Shown: positions 37,155-46,530, counted from the first letter of the stretch. The stretch is DNA of 64,000 bases from Chromatiales bacterium (GCA_020445565.1 JAGRGI010000064.1:1-64000); one strand, 5' to 3'. Made by a program: numbers and translations. Notes: generated by a model not told the origin, from the letters alone.

Positions 37155-38270
37155 TCAACCCGCGGCGGCAAGGCGGCTGAGATGATTGTCCCAGCGCCAG
37201 CCTTGGCCGCGGTGGATCACTCCGATCCCGGTGCCAGCCAGATCGAAACGCGACAAACCGCCCAAACCATCGCTGAGCACAAACTCACCCACGTCACCGC
37301 TGGCGGCGATACCGCAGCCATCGGCCAGTGCCGTTTCCCCCAAATAGTCCCCAGCATCGCTCCAGAAGCAGACCCGACCGCCCCTGGGTGAGGAGACCGC
37401 CAAAAAACGGCCGCTGCTGTCGCCGCAAATGCTGCCGCAGTAATCTCGCAAACCGCGCTGGACCGATTGGGGTGCCCACAGCGGCTGAAGGCCCTCACCC
37501 GGTCGGTACAGACCCACCAGAGGCGCATGTCCACGACTGTCCGCCTGGGTCTGCATGGCCACGGCGACGGCGCCATCCGCCAGAGCCGTGAGGTGCCGGA
37601 TGCTGGAAAGCCGCCACTGCGGGGCGAGTTCGTGTCGTTCCAGGATCTGCCCGCTGCGGCCGTCGATGAGCGCGAGATTCGAACGCATGGTATCCAGATT
37701 CAAAACGTCCCGACCGCTGTCCGGATGGGTCAGCAGACCGCCGTTGGCCACCGCCAGAAGGTCTCCCGGCAGGTAAATCAGTTCATGAGGACCGATTCCG
37801 CCGCTGTCCCAGTCCGCAATCTTTCGATAACCCTCGCGCACGGCGTAGACACCGATTCTGCCGCGTTCGCCCGGATAGTCGTTCTCCGGCACGAAGAAAT
37901 GCCCACCGTCGGGCGAGAACACGCCGTGCCCGTAGAAATGCCGGCCGACAGCGGCGACAACCTCCCCGAGAATGCGGCCACTACGCAATTCCACCCGCAG
38001 CATCCACTCCCCCGGCCGACGCGCCACGGCCAACGCCTCGCCGCCGTCCGGGCGCATGGCAATGGCGTGTCCGCGCCCGGGTAATGATGTCTTAAAGACA
38101 ATCTCACCATCGGGCGTAAAGGCCAGCAGGTAATGACGACCGTCCGCACCATCGGCGGCACTCAGGTACAAGGGTGGCTCACCGGCACGTGCCGAAACCT
38201 TTCCCAGAAAACCTGTGGCCCCCATGGCCAGCAGCCCCCGCAAGAATTGCCGACGTGGCAGCTTGCCCAT
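37155..38270 (-). CDS. DUF1513 beta-propeller protein with Tat-like signal (iron operon)
   Basis: The 371-residue protein begins MGKLPRRQFLRGLLAMGATG, a twin-arginine signal (RRQFLRG). The remainder is a DUF1513 propeller with repeated blades such as GRGHAIAMRPDGGEALAVAR and GHGVFSPDGGHFFVPENDY. ATG 38270 is preferred for its GGAG site; a TTG at 38279 overlaps the preceding stop as TTGA. DUF1513 proteins are almost always found after imelysin and di-heme genes in gammaproteobacterial iron operons, as here, and are presumed periplasmic. The actual reaction is unknown. It is the last gene of the Fur-regulated operon. Confidence 0.85.
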   Translation of the reverse strand: MGKLPRRQFLRGLLAMGATGFLGKVSARAGEPPLYLSAADGADGRHYLLAFTPDGEIVFKTSLPGRGHAIAMRPDGGEALAVARRPGEWMLRVELRSGRILGEVVAAVGRHFYGHGVFSPDGGHFFVPENDYPGERGRIGVYAVREGYRKIADWDSGGIGPHELIYLPGDLLAVANGGLLTHPDSGRDVLNLDTMRSNLALIDGRSGQILERHELAPQWRLSSIRHLTALADGAVAVAMQTQADSRGHAPLVGLYRPGEGLQPLWAPQSVQRGLRDYCGSICGDSSGRFLAVSSPRGGRVCFWSDAGDYLGETALADGCGIAASGDVGEFVLSDGLGGLSRFDLAGTGIGVIHRGQGWRWDNHLSRLAAAG

Positions 38271-38275
38271 AGCCG

Positions 38276-39346
38276 TCAATCTCCATCCAGGCTGTTGAAG
38301 CCCAGGGGTATGTCCAGGGCTGCGGGTAACGATTTTTCCACCGTCTGCTCCAAACTCTGAACGCGCGCCAGCAAGGCTTCCAGGGCCGGCCGTTGCGCGG
38401 GATCGGCGAAGGCATCGTCCGGGAGCTTGTCCAAATCTTTACGAATCTCCTCGAATGCCGTGACGATCTCCCGGTCCAGCGGCGCATGTCGCTCGCCCAG
38501 CAAGGAACGCAAGCCCTGGTCCGGCTGCTCCCCATACAGCGCGGCCAGAGCAGCGAAATTACTGCGCAGATTGGCGATGCCGAGCCCGCTACGCCAGGAT
38601 TCGGCACGCTTCGGGCGCGCCCCGGTGGCACTCTCCCCCATCGGCGCAGCCAGCTTGAGCTGGTGTATGCGCACCAGCGGATTGCGCAGGCTGGCGAGCA
38701 AGCGTGCAGTGACGGCAGCCGGCTCCGGATAGATGTCGTTGTCCTGTTCCGCCCCCTGGATGGCGGCCAGATCGCCGTCTCCGGCGCGCTGCCAATCGGT
38801 CAATATCTCACCGGAAAGATGCACCATATTGCCGGCGATGGCCTTGAGCAGCAGACAACGATAGGGTTGCGAGGCGATCGCTTCCAGGGTCTCGTTTTCG
38901 TAAAGAAGCCGCTCCGCCGCGGTCAACCCCTGCACCGCGACACTGGCGTAGGCAAAGGCGTCCTGAGCCAGGAGCTTCGGGTCCGCCTCGGCCAATGCCG
39001 CACTCAGTTGGCGGCCGGATCGGCCGCGCTTGTCCGGCCAGAACCAAATCCGCTCGCGGCGCAAACCGAATTCAATGGCGCCAAACTGCCAGTGTTCGGC
39101 GCCCATCCAGGCAGCCAGCAGTTGGGCGAATCCTTCCCTGGCCTTGCTCATACCGTGTTCATCCGGCGAAGAGCAAAAATCCCCCAGGGTGTCGCGAAAG
39201 CGTTCCGCCTTCTCATGGAAATGACGATAGCCGGGCAACACCTGCTCCTGCGCCACACGGAGGTTGACGCTCTGCATGTCCTCCGGGGTGGCCGCCAGGA
39301 CGAGCGGGCCAAACAGAATCAGCAACAGCAGGTTAGCCAGTTTCAT
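38276..39346 (-). CDS. Imelysin-family periplasmic protein 2
   Basis: The 356-residue precursor has a signal peptide (KLANLLLLILFGPLVLAAT) and the all-helical imelysin/EfeO-like peptidase-M75 fold. The usual GxHxxE metal-site motif is degraded: the corresponding stretch reads WQFGAIEFGL, without the histidine. This suggests a structural or altered binding role. The ATG at 39346 overlaps the di-heme gene's stop by ATGA. Imelysins are linked with iron uptake or sensing; the family has no proven enzymatic role here despite the peptidase label. Confidence 0.88.
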   Translation of the reverse strand: MKLANLLLLILFGPLVLAATPEDMQSVNLRVAQEQVLPGYRHFHEKAERFRDTLGDFCSSPDEHGMSKAREGFAQLLAAWMGAEHWQFGAIEFGLRRERIWFWPDKRGRSGRQLSAALAEADPKLLAQDAFAYASVAVQGLTAAERLLYENETLEAIASQPYRCLLLKAIAGNMVHLSGEILTDWQRAGDGDLAAIQGAEQDNDIYPEPAAVTARLLASLRNPLVRIHQLKLAAPMGESATGARPKRAESWRSGLGIANLRSNFAALAALYGEQPDQGLRSLLGERHAPLDREIVTAFEEIRKDLDKLPDDAFADPAQRPALEALLARVQSLEQTVEKSLPAALDIPLGFNSLDGD

Positions 39347-40728
39347 AAGGACTCCAGAAAATGCAGCAAATCGGCGCGTTGCCCCGCCCCCATCGCGATG
39401 ACGCGATCGCGGGCAACGCGAGCCTCGCCACCATGCCAGAGTATGGCCTCCAGAATCGAGCGTGCGCGGCCGTCGTGCAGAAAGAAGCGATAGCCGCTGA
39501 CCTCTTCGGTCAGGCCGATGCCCCACAGCGGCGGGGTGCGCCATTCGCGCCCGTCGGCGACGAACTCCGGGCGATCGTCGGCCAGACCCTCGCCCATGTC
39601 GTGGAGCAATAGATCGGTGTAGGGCCAGAGGGTTTGTTCCGGTTTCTCGCCCGTCGCGGCGATACGCAGACTCGGGCGATGGCAGGCCGCGCAGCCGCTT
39701 GAATGGAACAGGGCCCTGCCTGCCAGGACATTCGAATCATCGGCCTCGATTCGCCCCGGAACGGCAAGGTGGCGCGTGTAGAACAGTACCAGATCGGTGA
39801 TTTGTTCGTCCGCCTCCAGATACGGTGCCTCCGTGGCGTTGCCATCGGCGGCGGTCAGGCAATCGCTCTGGGCGGACGTGCACTCGCCGGCTCCCGCCGG
39901 GTGTTGCGGCACGGAGATGCCAATGTCCTTGCTGAAAGCAACCTGGTTCTGGTCATCGAGACTGGCCTGGCCGGCCTTCCAACCGAAACGACCCGGCGCC
40001 CAACGGCCCAGCGAAGCGCTCCAGACACGATTCGGCCGCCCCGATATACCATCACCGTCGCGGTCCTCCGGGTCTGCCAGGGACAGCCAGTCGGCCTCGT
40101 CCACCGCCTCCAGCAGCCCCAGGCCGATCATCGGTGGGGCGATTCGGGGCGAAATCAGCACATCCTGGGCCATGGGACCATAGCCCAGGTCGGCAACGGA
40201 AAACACCGGCCGGCGCAGCTCGATCCCGGTTCCGTCCGCCAGGGTGAGTGGAAACGGCTGGTAACGCACGCGGACCCGACCTTCGGCAGTCAACCCTGGA
40301 ATGGCGAAATCCTGCAACTGGGTGCCGTAAACAGGTTCTGGCGTAACACCGCTTTCCGGCGACGGTATCGACAGGTGCAACACCAGAGACACGGCCTTGC
40401 CATCCTCTGTCGGCGGCCGCCCCCTTCCCCCGCGCGCATGGCATTGCTCGCAGGAACGGGCATTGAACAGCGGCCCCAGTCCGTCGGTGGATCGTGTGCT
40501 GGCAGGGGCCGTCACCCAGACGCGTTCAAACAGGGCCTTGCCGATGGCAAAGCGCAGGCGATCGGCCACCCCCAGATTTGCGTCCGGTTGAGAGAAGGCA
40601 TCGCGGCTTAGTCGCCGCGCGGTGGTGGCGGGGCCACCGGGCGCCTCCTCGGCTGCCGGACCGGCGCCGCTTGCGCCGGCCTGCGCCAACCCCAAAACAA
40701 ATAGCAGGATAAGGGCGATGAACTTCAA
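39343..40728 (-). CDS. Di-heme oxidoreductase (DHOR/DUF1111 family)
   Basis: The 461-residue exported protein starts with a signal (KFIALILLFVLGLAQAGA). It carries two c-type heme motifs, RSCEQCHARGG and SGCAACHRP, and the family stretch DLLLHDMGEGLADDRPEF followed by WRTPPLWGIGL. The start codon is TTG at 40728, overlapping the TGA of the first imelysin gene (TTGA), a rarer form of coupling than ATGA. It sits between two imelysins. The probable role is redox chemistry on iron or on a partner during uptake, which is inference from the conserved cluster. Confidence 0.9.
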   Translation of the reverse strand: MKFIALILLFVLGLAQAGASGAGPAAEEAPGGPATTARRLSRDAFSQPDANLGVADRLRFAIGKALFERVWVTAPASTRSTDGLGPLFNARSCEQCHARGGRGRPPTEDGKAVSLVLHLSIPSPESGVTPEPVYGTQLQDFAIPGLTAEGRVRVRYQPFPLTLADGTGIELRRPVFSVADLGYGPMAQDVLISPRIAPPMIGLGLLEAVDEADWLSLADPEDRDGDGISGRPNRVWSASLGRWAPGRFGWKAGQASLDDQNQVAFSKDIGISVPQHPAGAGECTSAQSDCLTAADGNATEAPYLEADEQITDLVLFYTRHLAVPGRIEADDSNVLAGRALFHSSGCAACHRPSLRIAATGEKPEQTLWPYTDLLLHDMGEGLADDRPEFVADGREWRTPPLWGIGLTEEVSGYRFFLHDGRARSILEAILWHGGEARVARDRVIAMGAGQRADLLHFLESL

Positions 40729-41984
40729 CTACCCACCTTTTGCGGCGCATCCAGACTGTCCGAACCCTCAAATTGCAGGCTGCCCAGATCCAGGGCGGAA
40801 ACCACCCTCTCCAGGGCGCGGGTCTGCTCCACCAGGGCCTCTACCAGAGCCAGAATCAGCGCATTGCCGACCCGATTGCCGCCAGCCAGCAGTTGGTCGT
40901 AAGACTCCCCGGCCTCGGCGCGGTCGACAATATGCTGGGCGCGAGCAAGGCTGGCGGCCAGACGCTCACGCAGCGTCTCGTCCGACGCCGCGTCCCTGGC
41001 CTTTACCAAGTCGCTCAGCGACGGGCCGGAAACCAGGCTGCCGTCGATGCGCCGATAATGCCCCTCATAGAGATTACGCATACCGACAACGTCGTAGTAG
41101 TGCGACCAATGCGTATTGTCGCTGAAGCAATCGTGCTCCTCTTCCGGATCATGCAGCATCAGCCCCAGTTTGATGCGCTCGCCGGCTAACTCGCCGTAGG
41201 AAAGGCTGCCGATGCCGGTAAGAATGGCGCGCAAGGTATCGGTGGGATCGCCCGCCAAAATACGCTTGCGGATCGCCCCGCCCTGCGCCCACTCGTCCGC
41301 CATGGCGGACAAGTCGCTGATCAACAGATCGGTGGCGGCGCGCAGATAGGCGCCACGGCGTTCACAGTTACCGCCGGTGCAATGTTTGCTGTTGAAGTCG
41401 CTGGCGGGCCGGTTGCCGGCGCCCGGCCCGGTGCCATTCAAGTCCTGTCCCCAGAGCAAAAATTCGATGGCATGGTAGCCACGCGCCACGTTGGACTCGA
41501 CACCATCGATCTCGTTGAGTGTCTCGGCCAGCAGTGCGGGTGCGATACGTGTGGCGTCCACCTCGCGCCCGCCAATACGCAATCTCGGATTGGCGATCAC
41601 ATTGGCGGCATAAAACGGGTTTTCGTCGTTCTCATCGCCATAGGATTCGGCGACGTAGTCGATCAGTCCCTCATCCAGCGGCCAGGCATTGACCTTGCCC
41701 TCCCAGTCGTCCACCTCCGGATTGCCGAATCGGAAAGCCTCGCTCTGCTGATATGGCACCCTCGCCGCCCGCCACGCCGCCCGTGCGGCCATCAGATTGG
41801 CCTGATTGGGTTCGGCCAATAGCGCATCCACGGCACGCCCCAGATTCTGCGCGGCGATCACCGAATCCTGGTACACCGCCGCGCCGATATTCACGTAGGT
41901 ATCGGCCACCTGCCTGGCATCCACAGCGGCACGGGCAGTGGCCGCCAACAACACAAGAATGGTCAACGAAAAAAGGCGCTTCAT
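40725..41984 (-). CDS. Imelysin-family periplasmic protein 1
   Basis: The 419-residue precursor begins MKRLFSLTILVLLAATARAA (signal) and keeps the GxHxxE motif as GYHAIEFLLWGQD (H171, E174). Other family landmarks are VNAWPLDEGLIDYV and SDNTHWSHYYDVVGMRNLY. It is the typical insulin-cleaving-membrane-protease-like member, whose real role seems to be binding iron or a siderophore-related ligand in the periplasm. It is 81 bases downstream of the haem-utilisation-like gene and is translationally coupled to the di-heme gene. Confidence 0.92.
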   Translation of the reverse strand: MKRLFSLTILVLLAATARAAVDARQVADTYVNIGAAVYQDSVIAAQNLGRAVDALLAEPNQANLMAARAAWRAARVPYQQSEAFRFGNPEVDDWEGKVNAWPLDEGLIDYVAESYGDENDENPFYAANVIANPRLRIGGREVDATRIAPALLAETLNEIDGVESNVARGYHAIEFLLWGQDLNGTGPGAGNRPASDFNSKHCTGGNCERRGAYLRAATDLLISDLSAMADEWAQGGAIRKRILAGDPTDTLRAILTGIGSLSYGELAGERIKLGLMLHDPEEEHDCFSDNTHWSHYYDVVGMRNLYEGHYRRIDGSLVSGPSLSDLVKARDAASDETLRERLAASLARAQHIVDRAEAGESYDQLLAGGNRVGNALILALVEALVEQTRALERVVSALDLGSLQFEGSDSLDAPQKVGS

Positions 41985-42065
41985 CGGGTTACCTCAACAC
42001 GGGTCCAAAAAAATTCCCCGGTCGTCGGATCGAACCGGGGATAACGCGTTTGCGGGGAGGGAAAT

Positions 42066-42452
42066 TCAGGCTGCCGCCGTGGTCAGTGCATCCAGCAGGC
42101 GCTCCCAGACCATGCCACCGGGATCGATCCCCGGCGTCGGCCCGCCCAGGGTCCAAAGGCAACGGCGATCACCGTCCAGACAACACAGCTCGGTCACCTG
42201 CCGGTCACAGCGGTGGTTGCGCACCGCGCACACCGCACAGACCCTGGCCATATCCAGTCGCGTCTCCCAATCGGGCGTGCGCAGCGTGAGGGTCTGCCCG
42301 TTGGTGCTCAGGGCAAAGGCATCCGCCGACAACTGCTGCACCACTGCCTCATCGTTACTGGACAAGGTCAACGGCAGCCCCCGGTCCTCGGCGATGGACA
42401 ACAGCACGGGCAAGTCCAGTTTGTTGAACCACCGCCGTCCAGTGGCGCTCAT
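42066..42452 (-). CDS. Small HemS/ChuX-like haem-utilisation protein (tentative)
   Basis: The 128-residue protein starts at ATG 42452, which overlaps the small Cys-rich peptide's stop by ATGA. The pattern ETRLDMARVCAVCAVRNHRC followed by VTELCCLDGDRRCLWTLGG resembles one repeat of the haem-binding HemS/HmuS or ChuX/HutX fold. It has an unusual number of cysteines (five within 30 residues), which could bind a metal. Its place immediately after hemP fits haem or iron handling in the cytoplasm. The family call is by eye and needs a profile search. Confidence 0.55.
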   Translation of the reverse strand: MSATGRRWFNKLDLPVLLSIAEDRGLPLTLSSNDEAVVQQLSADAFALSTNGQTLTLRTPDWETRLDMARVCAVCAVRNHRCDRQVTELCCLDGDRRCLWTLGGPTPGIDPGGMVWERLLDALTTAAA

Positions 42453-42604
42453 GTCTTGCCTCCCCGACCACCGGCGCCTCGCGACGTGCAGTTCGCACAA
42501 TCGCCTGAACAGCCGGAGCGGATCTTCGGCTCCAGACGCACTGGAACGGATAAGGCGGTGGAATTATTTGCTTGCGGTAATACGGTGTTGCAGGAATCGT
42601 TCAT
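42449..42604 (-). CDS. 51-residue Cys-rich peptide in the hemP operon
   Basis: A small frame from ATG 42604 to TGA 42449 encodes MNDSCNTVLPQ...RLEPKIRSGCSGDCANC...GGRGGKT. A good GGAG site lies 6 bases before the ATG, and the stop overlaps the next start as ATGA, so it is very probably translated. The CSGDCANC motif (C32, C36, C39, plus C5) could bind a metal or an Fe-S cluster. The Gly/Arg tail is disordered. It has no signal peptide. It is under the same Fur-controlled promoter as hemP. I know of no named family. Confidence 0.65.
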   Translation of the reverse strand: MNDSCNTVLPQANNSTALSVPVRLEPKIRSGCSGDCANCTSRGAGGRGGKT

Positions 42605-42681
42605 GGATCACTCCGGGTTGGATTCCGTACCGGCTGGCAGAACAAACGGCTGGCTGACGGCGTGAATACGAAGAAAGCGGT

Positions 42682-42849
42682 CTACTTGGTGAGCAGCAAC
42701 TTGCCCTGGCGCGTCACCCGCAGACGATAGTCCTCCCCCTGGTGCCGAATCACCACCTCACGCCGCCCGGCGAGTAACTGCTCGCTAGGGACACACTGCG
42801 TGACGACTTCCGGTCTGGGAATGGACAAATCTTGCGGGCTGGGCTTCAT
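42682..42849 (-). CDS. hemP: Hemin uptake protein HemP
   Basis: The 55-residue HemP is recognised from its C-terminal motif VPSEQLLAGRREVVIRHQGE followed by YRLRVTRQGKLLLTK, matching the family pattern SxxLLxGxxxVxIxHxGxxYRLRxTRxGKLILTK. HemP/HmuP is a small activator or accessory factor for haem uptake genes and is usually the first gene after a Fur box, as here. The ATG at 42849 lies 38 bases from the Fur box. It was found by reading the minus strand and is too short for standard length cut-offs. Confidence 0.9.
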   Translation of the reverse strand: MKPSPQDLSIPRPEVVTQCVPSEQLLAGRREVVIRHQGEDYRLRVTRQGKLLLTK

Positions 42850-42885
42850 GGCGCTGTGTGATCATTTCAGTGGACGACAAGGCAA

Positions 42886-42913
42886 ATGATAATCGTTATT
42901 ATTTATATGTCAA
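42886..42913 (-). promoter_or_regulatory. Sigma-70 promoter of the iron operon
   Basis: On the minus strand TTGACA (42913-42908) is followed, after 16 bases, by TATCAT (42891-42886), a good sigma-70 promoter 37 bases upstream of hemP. The Fur box overlaps its -10. Confidence 0.75.
42887..42901. promoter_or_regulatory. Fur box
   Basis: TGATAATCGTTATTA matches the 7-1-7 consensus TGATAATnATTATCA at 12 of 14 defined positions and overlaps the hemP promoter's -10. Fur with Fe2+ would block transcription in iron-replete cells. Confidence 0.85.
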
Positions 42914-43226
42914 CACCATCTCTCTCATCGGCACCTGCTGATTCGCAAGGTAAGCACTCAAACGTGCCAAATCGCCTGACAGGTACAATATCTCTTGCGC
43001 CGAGAGAGTGCCGTTAAGCAACGTCGGGTAACCGAGCTGGCTGCGGAGGATGCGTTGAGTCCGCCTTTGTTAGCGGATAAGGCGATTGTGTTGGACGAGA
43101 TATTTCGGCCGGATTGATGCGACGATGGAGCCAGTGAGGCTTTAGCTCCATCTAAAAATGACAGGGCGGGGCAAAAGCCCCGCCCCACAGAAATGCCCTG
43201 TGCGTATACAGATTACGCAGTCGCCG
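42914..43226. other. Intergenic region with a possible gene remnant
   Basis: Between the iron-operon promoter and oadB. A 45-codon open stretch on the + strand (42980-43117) reads YLLRRESAVKQRRVTELAAE and ends DKAIVLDEIFRPD before a TGA. It looks like degraded coding sequence but has no start or ribosome site. A terminator for oadB is at 43164-43185. Confidence 0.4.
43164..43185 (-). terminator. Terminator of oad operon
   Basis: GGGCGGGGC (43164-43172) pairs with GCCCCGCCC (43177-43185), loop AAAA. On the minus strand the stem is followed by TGTCATTTTT, a short T-tract. It lies 41 bases beyond the oadB stop. Confidence 0.75.
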
Positions 43227-44363
43227 TCAGTTGCCCAGCACGGAGAGCAGGATGCCCGCGGCTACGGCGGAGCCGATAACACCCGCCAGATTCGGACCCA
43301 TGGCGTGCATGAGCAGGAAGTTGTGGTGGTTGGTTTCCAGGCCGACCTTATTGACCACGCGGGCGGCCATGGGGACGGCGGATACGCCCGCGGCGCCGAT
43401 CAACGGATTCACCTTGCCACCGCTCAAGCGGTTCATGAGTTTGCCCATGAGCACGCCGGCGGCGGTGCCGATACAGAAGGCCAGGGCGCCGAGTACCAGG
43501 ATGCCGAGGGTCTCCAGGGTGAGGAACTTATCGGCGGAGAGCTTGGAGCCGACCGCCAGGCCCAGGAAGATGGTCACCACGTTGATGAGTTCGTTCTGGG
43601 CGGCATTGCTCAGGCGATCCACAACGCCACTGACCCGCAGCAGGTTGCCGAGAGTGAGCATGCCGATCAGGGGTGCGGCGCTGGGGAGCAGCAGCACGCA
43701 CAGGCCCAATATGGTGAGTGGAAACAGAATGCGTTCCAGGCGCGACACGGGCCGTAGTTGGTTCATCACGATGCCGCGCTCGGCCTCGGAGGTCAGGGCC
43801 TTCATGATGGGCGGTTGGATGATGGGCACCAGGGCCATGTAGGAGTAGGCCGCCACGGCGATGGCGCCGAGCAGGTCCGGCGCCAACCGGGATGCCAGAA
43901 ATATCGCCGTTGGTCCGTCGGCACCGCCGATGATGGCAATGGCGGCGGCATCGGTCATGCTGAACTCGAAACCGGGCACAAGATTCAACGCCACGGCACC
44001 CAGCAGGGTGGCAAAGATACCGAACTGGGCGGCGGCACCCAGAAACAGGGTGCTGGGCATAGCAATCAGGGCGCTGAAATCGGTGAGAGCACCAACACCC
44101 AGAAAGATCAGCAACGGAAACACGCCGGTCTCGATACCCACGTGATAGAGATGCCCCAGCAGCCCGTCCGCACCGGCGATGCCGGCCAGGGGGATGTTGC
44201 TGAGGATCGCGCCAAAGCCGATCGGAAGCAGCAGCAGGGGTTCGAACTTCTTGGCGATCGCGAGGTAGATCAGCAGACCGCCGACGGCGATCATGATCAA
44301 TTGGCCCAGTTCGAACGCCGCCAGACCGGTGGAGGCCCACAGTTTCAACAAACCTTCTTGCAT
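43227..44363 (-). CDS. oadB: Oxaloacetate decarboxylase beta subunit (Na+ pump)
   Basis: The 378-residue integral membrane protein has about nine to eleven hydrophobic segments and family signatures including [39 protein letters not shown], and [20 protein letters not shown] near the C-terminus. OadB transfers carboxyl from carboxybiotin to water, releasing CO2 and pumping Na+. ATG 44363 lies 4 bases after the oadA stop, consistent with coupled expression. A longer upstream frame would overlap oadA. Last gene of oadG-oadA-oadB. Confidence 0.95.
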   Translation of the reverse strand: MQEGLLKLWASTGLAAFELGQLIMIAVGGLLIYLAIAKKFEPLLLLPIGFGAILSNIPLAGIAGADGLLGHLYHVGIETGVFPLLIFLGVGALTDFSALIAMPSTLFLGAAAQFGIFATLLGAVALNLVPGFEFSMTDAAAIAIIGGADGPTAIFLASRLAPDLLGAIAVAAYSYMALVPIIQPPIMKALTSEAERGIVMNQLRPVSRLERILFPLTILGLCVLLLPSAAPLIGMLTLGNLLRVSGVVDRLSNAAQNELINVVTIFLGLAVGSKLSADKFLTLETLGILVLGALAFCIGTAAGVLMGKLMNRLSGGKVNPLIGAAGVSAVPMAARVVNKVGLETNHHNFLLMHAMGPNLAGVIGSAVAAGILLSVLGN

Positions 44364-44367
44364 GACG

Positions 44368-46143
44368 TCAGGCCAGGTAGAGCAGCGGATCGCCGGGGCG
44401 GACCTGATCGCCTTCCTTGACGGCAATGCCGGTGACAGTCCCGGCACGGGAGGAACGCACCTCGGTTTCCATCTTCATGGCCTCCATGATTAACAGGACA
44501 TCACCCGAGGCGACAGCCTGACCATCGCGCACCACGAGTTTGTAGATGCTGCCGGCCAGGGGCGCAGGCACGGCTTCGGCCTCGCCCGCCGGTGCCGCCG
44601 GCAGTGCCTCTGCCGCGGCCACGGGTTGGGCAACGGACTGAATCGCACCACCGGGCCCCACTTCCACATCATAGGCACGGCCGTCGACCACCACCCGGTA
44701 ACGCTCCGGGCCACCGGCCGGTGCTGCGCTGACGGCGGGAGCGACTGCCGGCTCCCCGCCCGGCGGCGGTTCGAAGGCGGCGGGGTTATTGCGATTTTCC
44801 AGAAATTTCAGACCGACCTGCGGGAAGAGCGCATAGGTGAGCGCGTCGTCAATCTCGGCGGCAGCCAGGGCCAGGCCCTTATCCTTGGCCAAGCCCCTCA
44901 ATTCGTCGGCGAGTTTGTCCATCTCCGGCTCCAGCAGATCCGCCGGGCGGGTGGTGATGGGCTCAGCACCATCGAGCACGCGAGCCTGAAGTTCAGCGTT
45001 CACCGGCGCCGGAGTGGCACCGTATTCGCCACGCAGGACACCAGCGGTCTCCTTGGTGATGGTCTTGTAGCGCTCGCCGGTAAGAATGTTGATACAGGCC
45101 TGGGTGCCAACGATCTGGGAGGTAGGCGTGACCAATGGGATGTAGCCCAGGTCTTCCCGAACGCGGGGGACCTCCGCCAAGACTTCGTCGAAACGGTCAG
45201 CCATGCCCTGCTCCTTCATCTGGCTTTCCATGTTGGTGAGCATACCGCCGGGCACCTGGGCCTTGAGGATGCGCGAGTCGATGCCGCGCAACTCGCCTTC
45301 GAATTTCGCGTATTTTTTGCGCACCTTGCGGAAATAGGCGGCGATTTCTTCCAGGAGGTTGATGTCCAGCCCAGTGTCGTATTCGGTGCCCTCGAAGATG
45401 GACACCACGGACTCGGTGGGCGAATGGCCGTAGGTCATGCTCATGGAGGAGATGGCGGTGTCAACCAGGTCCAACCCCGCTTCCACGGCCTTGACGATGG
45501 AGGCGGTGGACAAGCCGGTGGTGGCGTGGCACTGCAGGGCGATGGGGATTTCGCAGCATTCCTTGAGCCTGCCGACCAGTTCCTGGGCCACGTAGGGCTT
45601 GAGCAGGCCAGCCATGTCCTTGATGGCAATGGAGTGGCAGCCCATGTCTTGCAGGCGTTTGCCCATATCCACCCAGGTATCGACGGTGTGCACCGGGCTG
45701 ACCGTGTAGGAGATGGTCCCCTGGGCGTGTTTGCCGACCTCGATGGTGGCCTTGATGGCGGTTTCCAGGTTGCGGGTGTCGTTCATGGCGTCAAAAATAC
45801 GGAACACGTCGACGCCGTTGTCGGCCGCCCGCTCCACGAACCGGCGTACCACATCGTCGGCATAATGGCGATAGCCGAGCAGGTTTTGCCCGCGCAGCAA
45901 CATCTGTTGGGGGGTGTTGGGCATGGCGGCCTTGAGCTTGCGCAGGCGTTCCCAGGGGTCTTCGCCCAGGTAGCGGATGCAGGCATCGAAGGTGGCACCG
46001 CCCCAGCTCTCCAACGACCAATAGCCGACACGATCGAGCTTGTCCGCTATGGGTAGCATGTCCTCGATACGCATCCTTGTCGCGAACAGCGATTGGTGCG
46101 CGTCGCGCAGCACCACGTCGACAATCTTGACTGGTCTTGCCAT
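44368..46143 (-). CDS. oadA: Oxaloacetate decarboxylase alpha subunit (biotin carboxyl carrier)
   Basis: The 591-residue cytoplasmic subunit has an N-terminal carboxyltransferase TIM-barrel ([16 protein letters not shown]; metal ligand region [10 protein letters not shown] and ALQCHATTG) and a conserved carboxylase domain ([22 protein letters not shown]). After an Ala/Pro-rich linker it ends with a biotinyl domain with the target lysine in [10 protein letters not shown]. It transfers the carboxyl of oxaloacetate or pyruvate to biotin. ATG 46143 has GAGGGG upstream. The C-terminal Pro/Ala linker is needed for contact with OadG. Confidence 0.95.
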   Translation of the reverse strand: MARPVKIVDVVLRDAHQSLFATRMRIEDMLPIADKLDRVGYWSLESWGGATFDACIRYLGEDPWERLRKLKAAMPNTPQQMLLRGQNLLGYRHYADDVVRRFVERAADNGVDVFRIFDAMNDTRNLETAIKATIEVGKHAQGTISYTVSPVHTVDTWVDMGKRLQDMGCHSIAIKDMAGLLKPYVAQELVGRLKECCEIPIALQCHATTGLSTASIVKAVEAGLDLVDTAISSMSMTYGHSPTESVVSIFEGTEYDTGLDINLLEEIAAYFRKVRKKYAKFEGELRGIDSRILKAQVPGGMLTNMESQMKEQGMADRFDEVLAEVPRVREDLGYIPLVTPTSQIVGTQACINILTGERYKTITKETAGVLRGEYGATPAPVNAELQARVLDGAEPITTRPADLLEPEMDKLADELRGLAKDKGLALAAAEIDDALTYALFPQVGLKFLENRNNPAAFEPPPGGEPAVAPAVSAAPAGGPERYRVVVDGRAYDVEVGPGGAIQSVAQPVAAAEALPAAPAGEAEAVPAPLAGSIYKLVVRDGQAVASGDVLLIMEAMKMETEVRSSRAGTVTGIAVKEGDQVRPGDPLLYLA

Positions 46144-46263
46144 GAAGCAACATCCCCTCGTCGAGGTTGGAAAAAGGCCGGCCCGCAACAATGCTTGGCC
46201 AGCCCACCGCCTCCCGCGTTTCGGGGATGACGGCGTTCATTTTGATATAGGGAAGGCGGGACG

Positions 46264-46530
46264 CTATTCGCCCGTTTTGTGCCGCTCGCGGTAGCGCTTG
46301 ACGGCGGCGCTGATGACGGCAACCACCTGCTGGTCGTCATTTCTGACGCCGATCGTTGGCGGCGGCCGGCTCAGCCCCACGGTGGCTTCAGCCTGTTCGG
46401 GGGCGAAACGGGTGACCAGGAAGGACATGAAACTGACCATGCCCACCAGAAGGGTCAGGAACAGAAACACGACCCCCATGCCCAATAACATGAGTTCCAC
46501 GCCCTGAAGCAATAATTCGCCGACTGGCAT
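46264..46530 (-). CDS. oadG: Oxaloacetate decarboxylase gamma subunit
   Basis: The 88-residue protein has one membrane segment (LMLLGMGVVFLFLTLLVGMV), a short linker and a basic C-terminus, the OadG arrangement that assembles the alpha and beta subunits and carries a Zn site. Order oadG-oadA-oadB with a 120-base gap before oadA is the standard arrangement. Divergent from yceF. Confidence 0.9.
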   Translation of the reverse strand: MPVGELLLQGVELMLLGMGVVFLFLTLLVGMVSFMSFLVTRFAPEQAEATVGLSRPPPTIGVRNDDQQVVAVISAAVKRYRERHKTGE

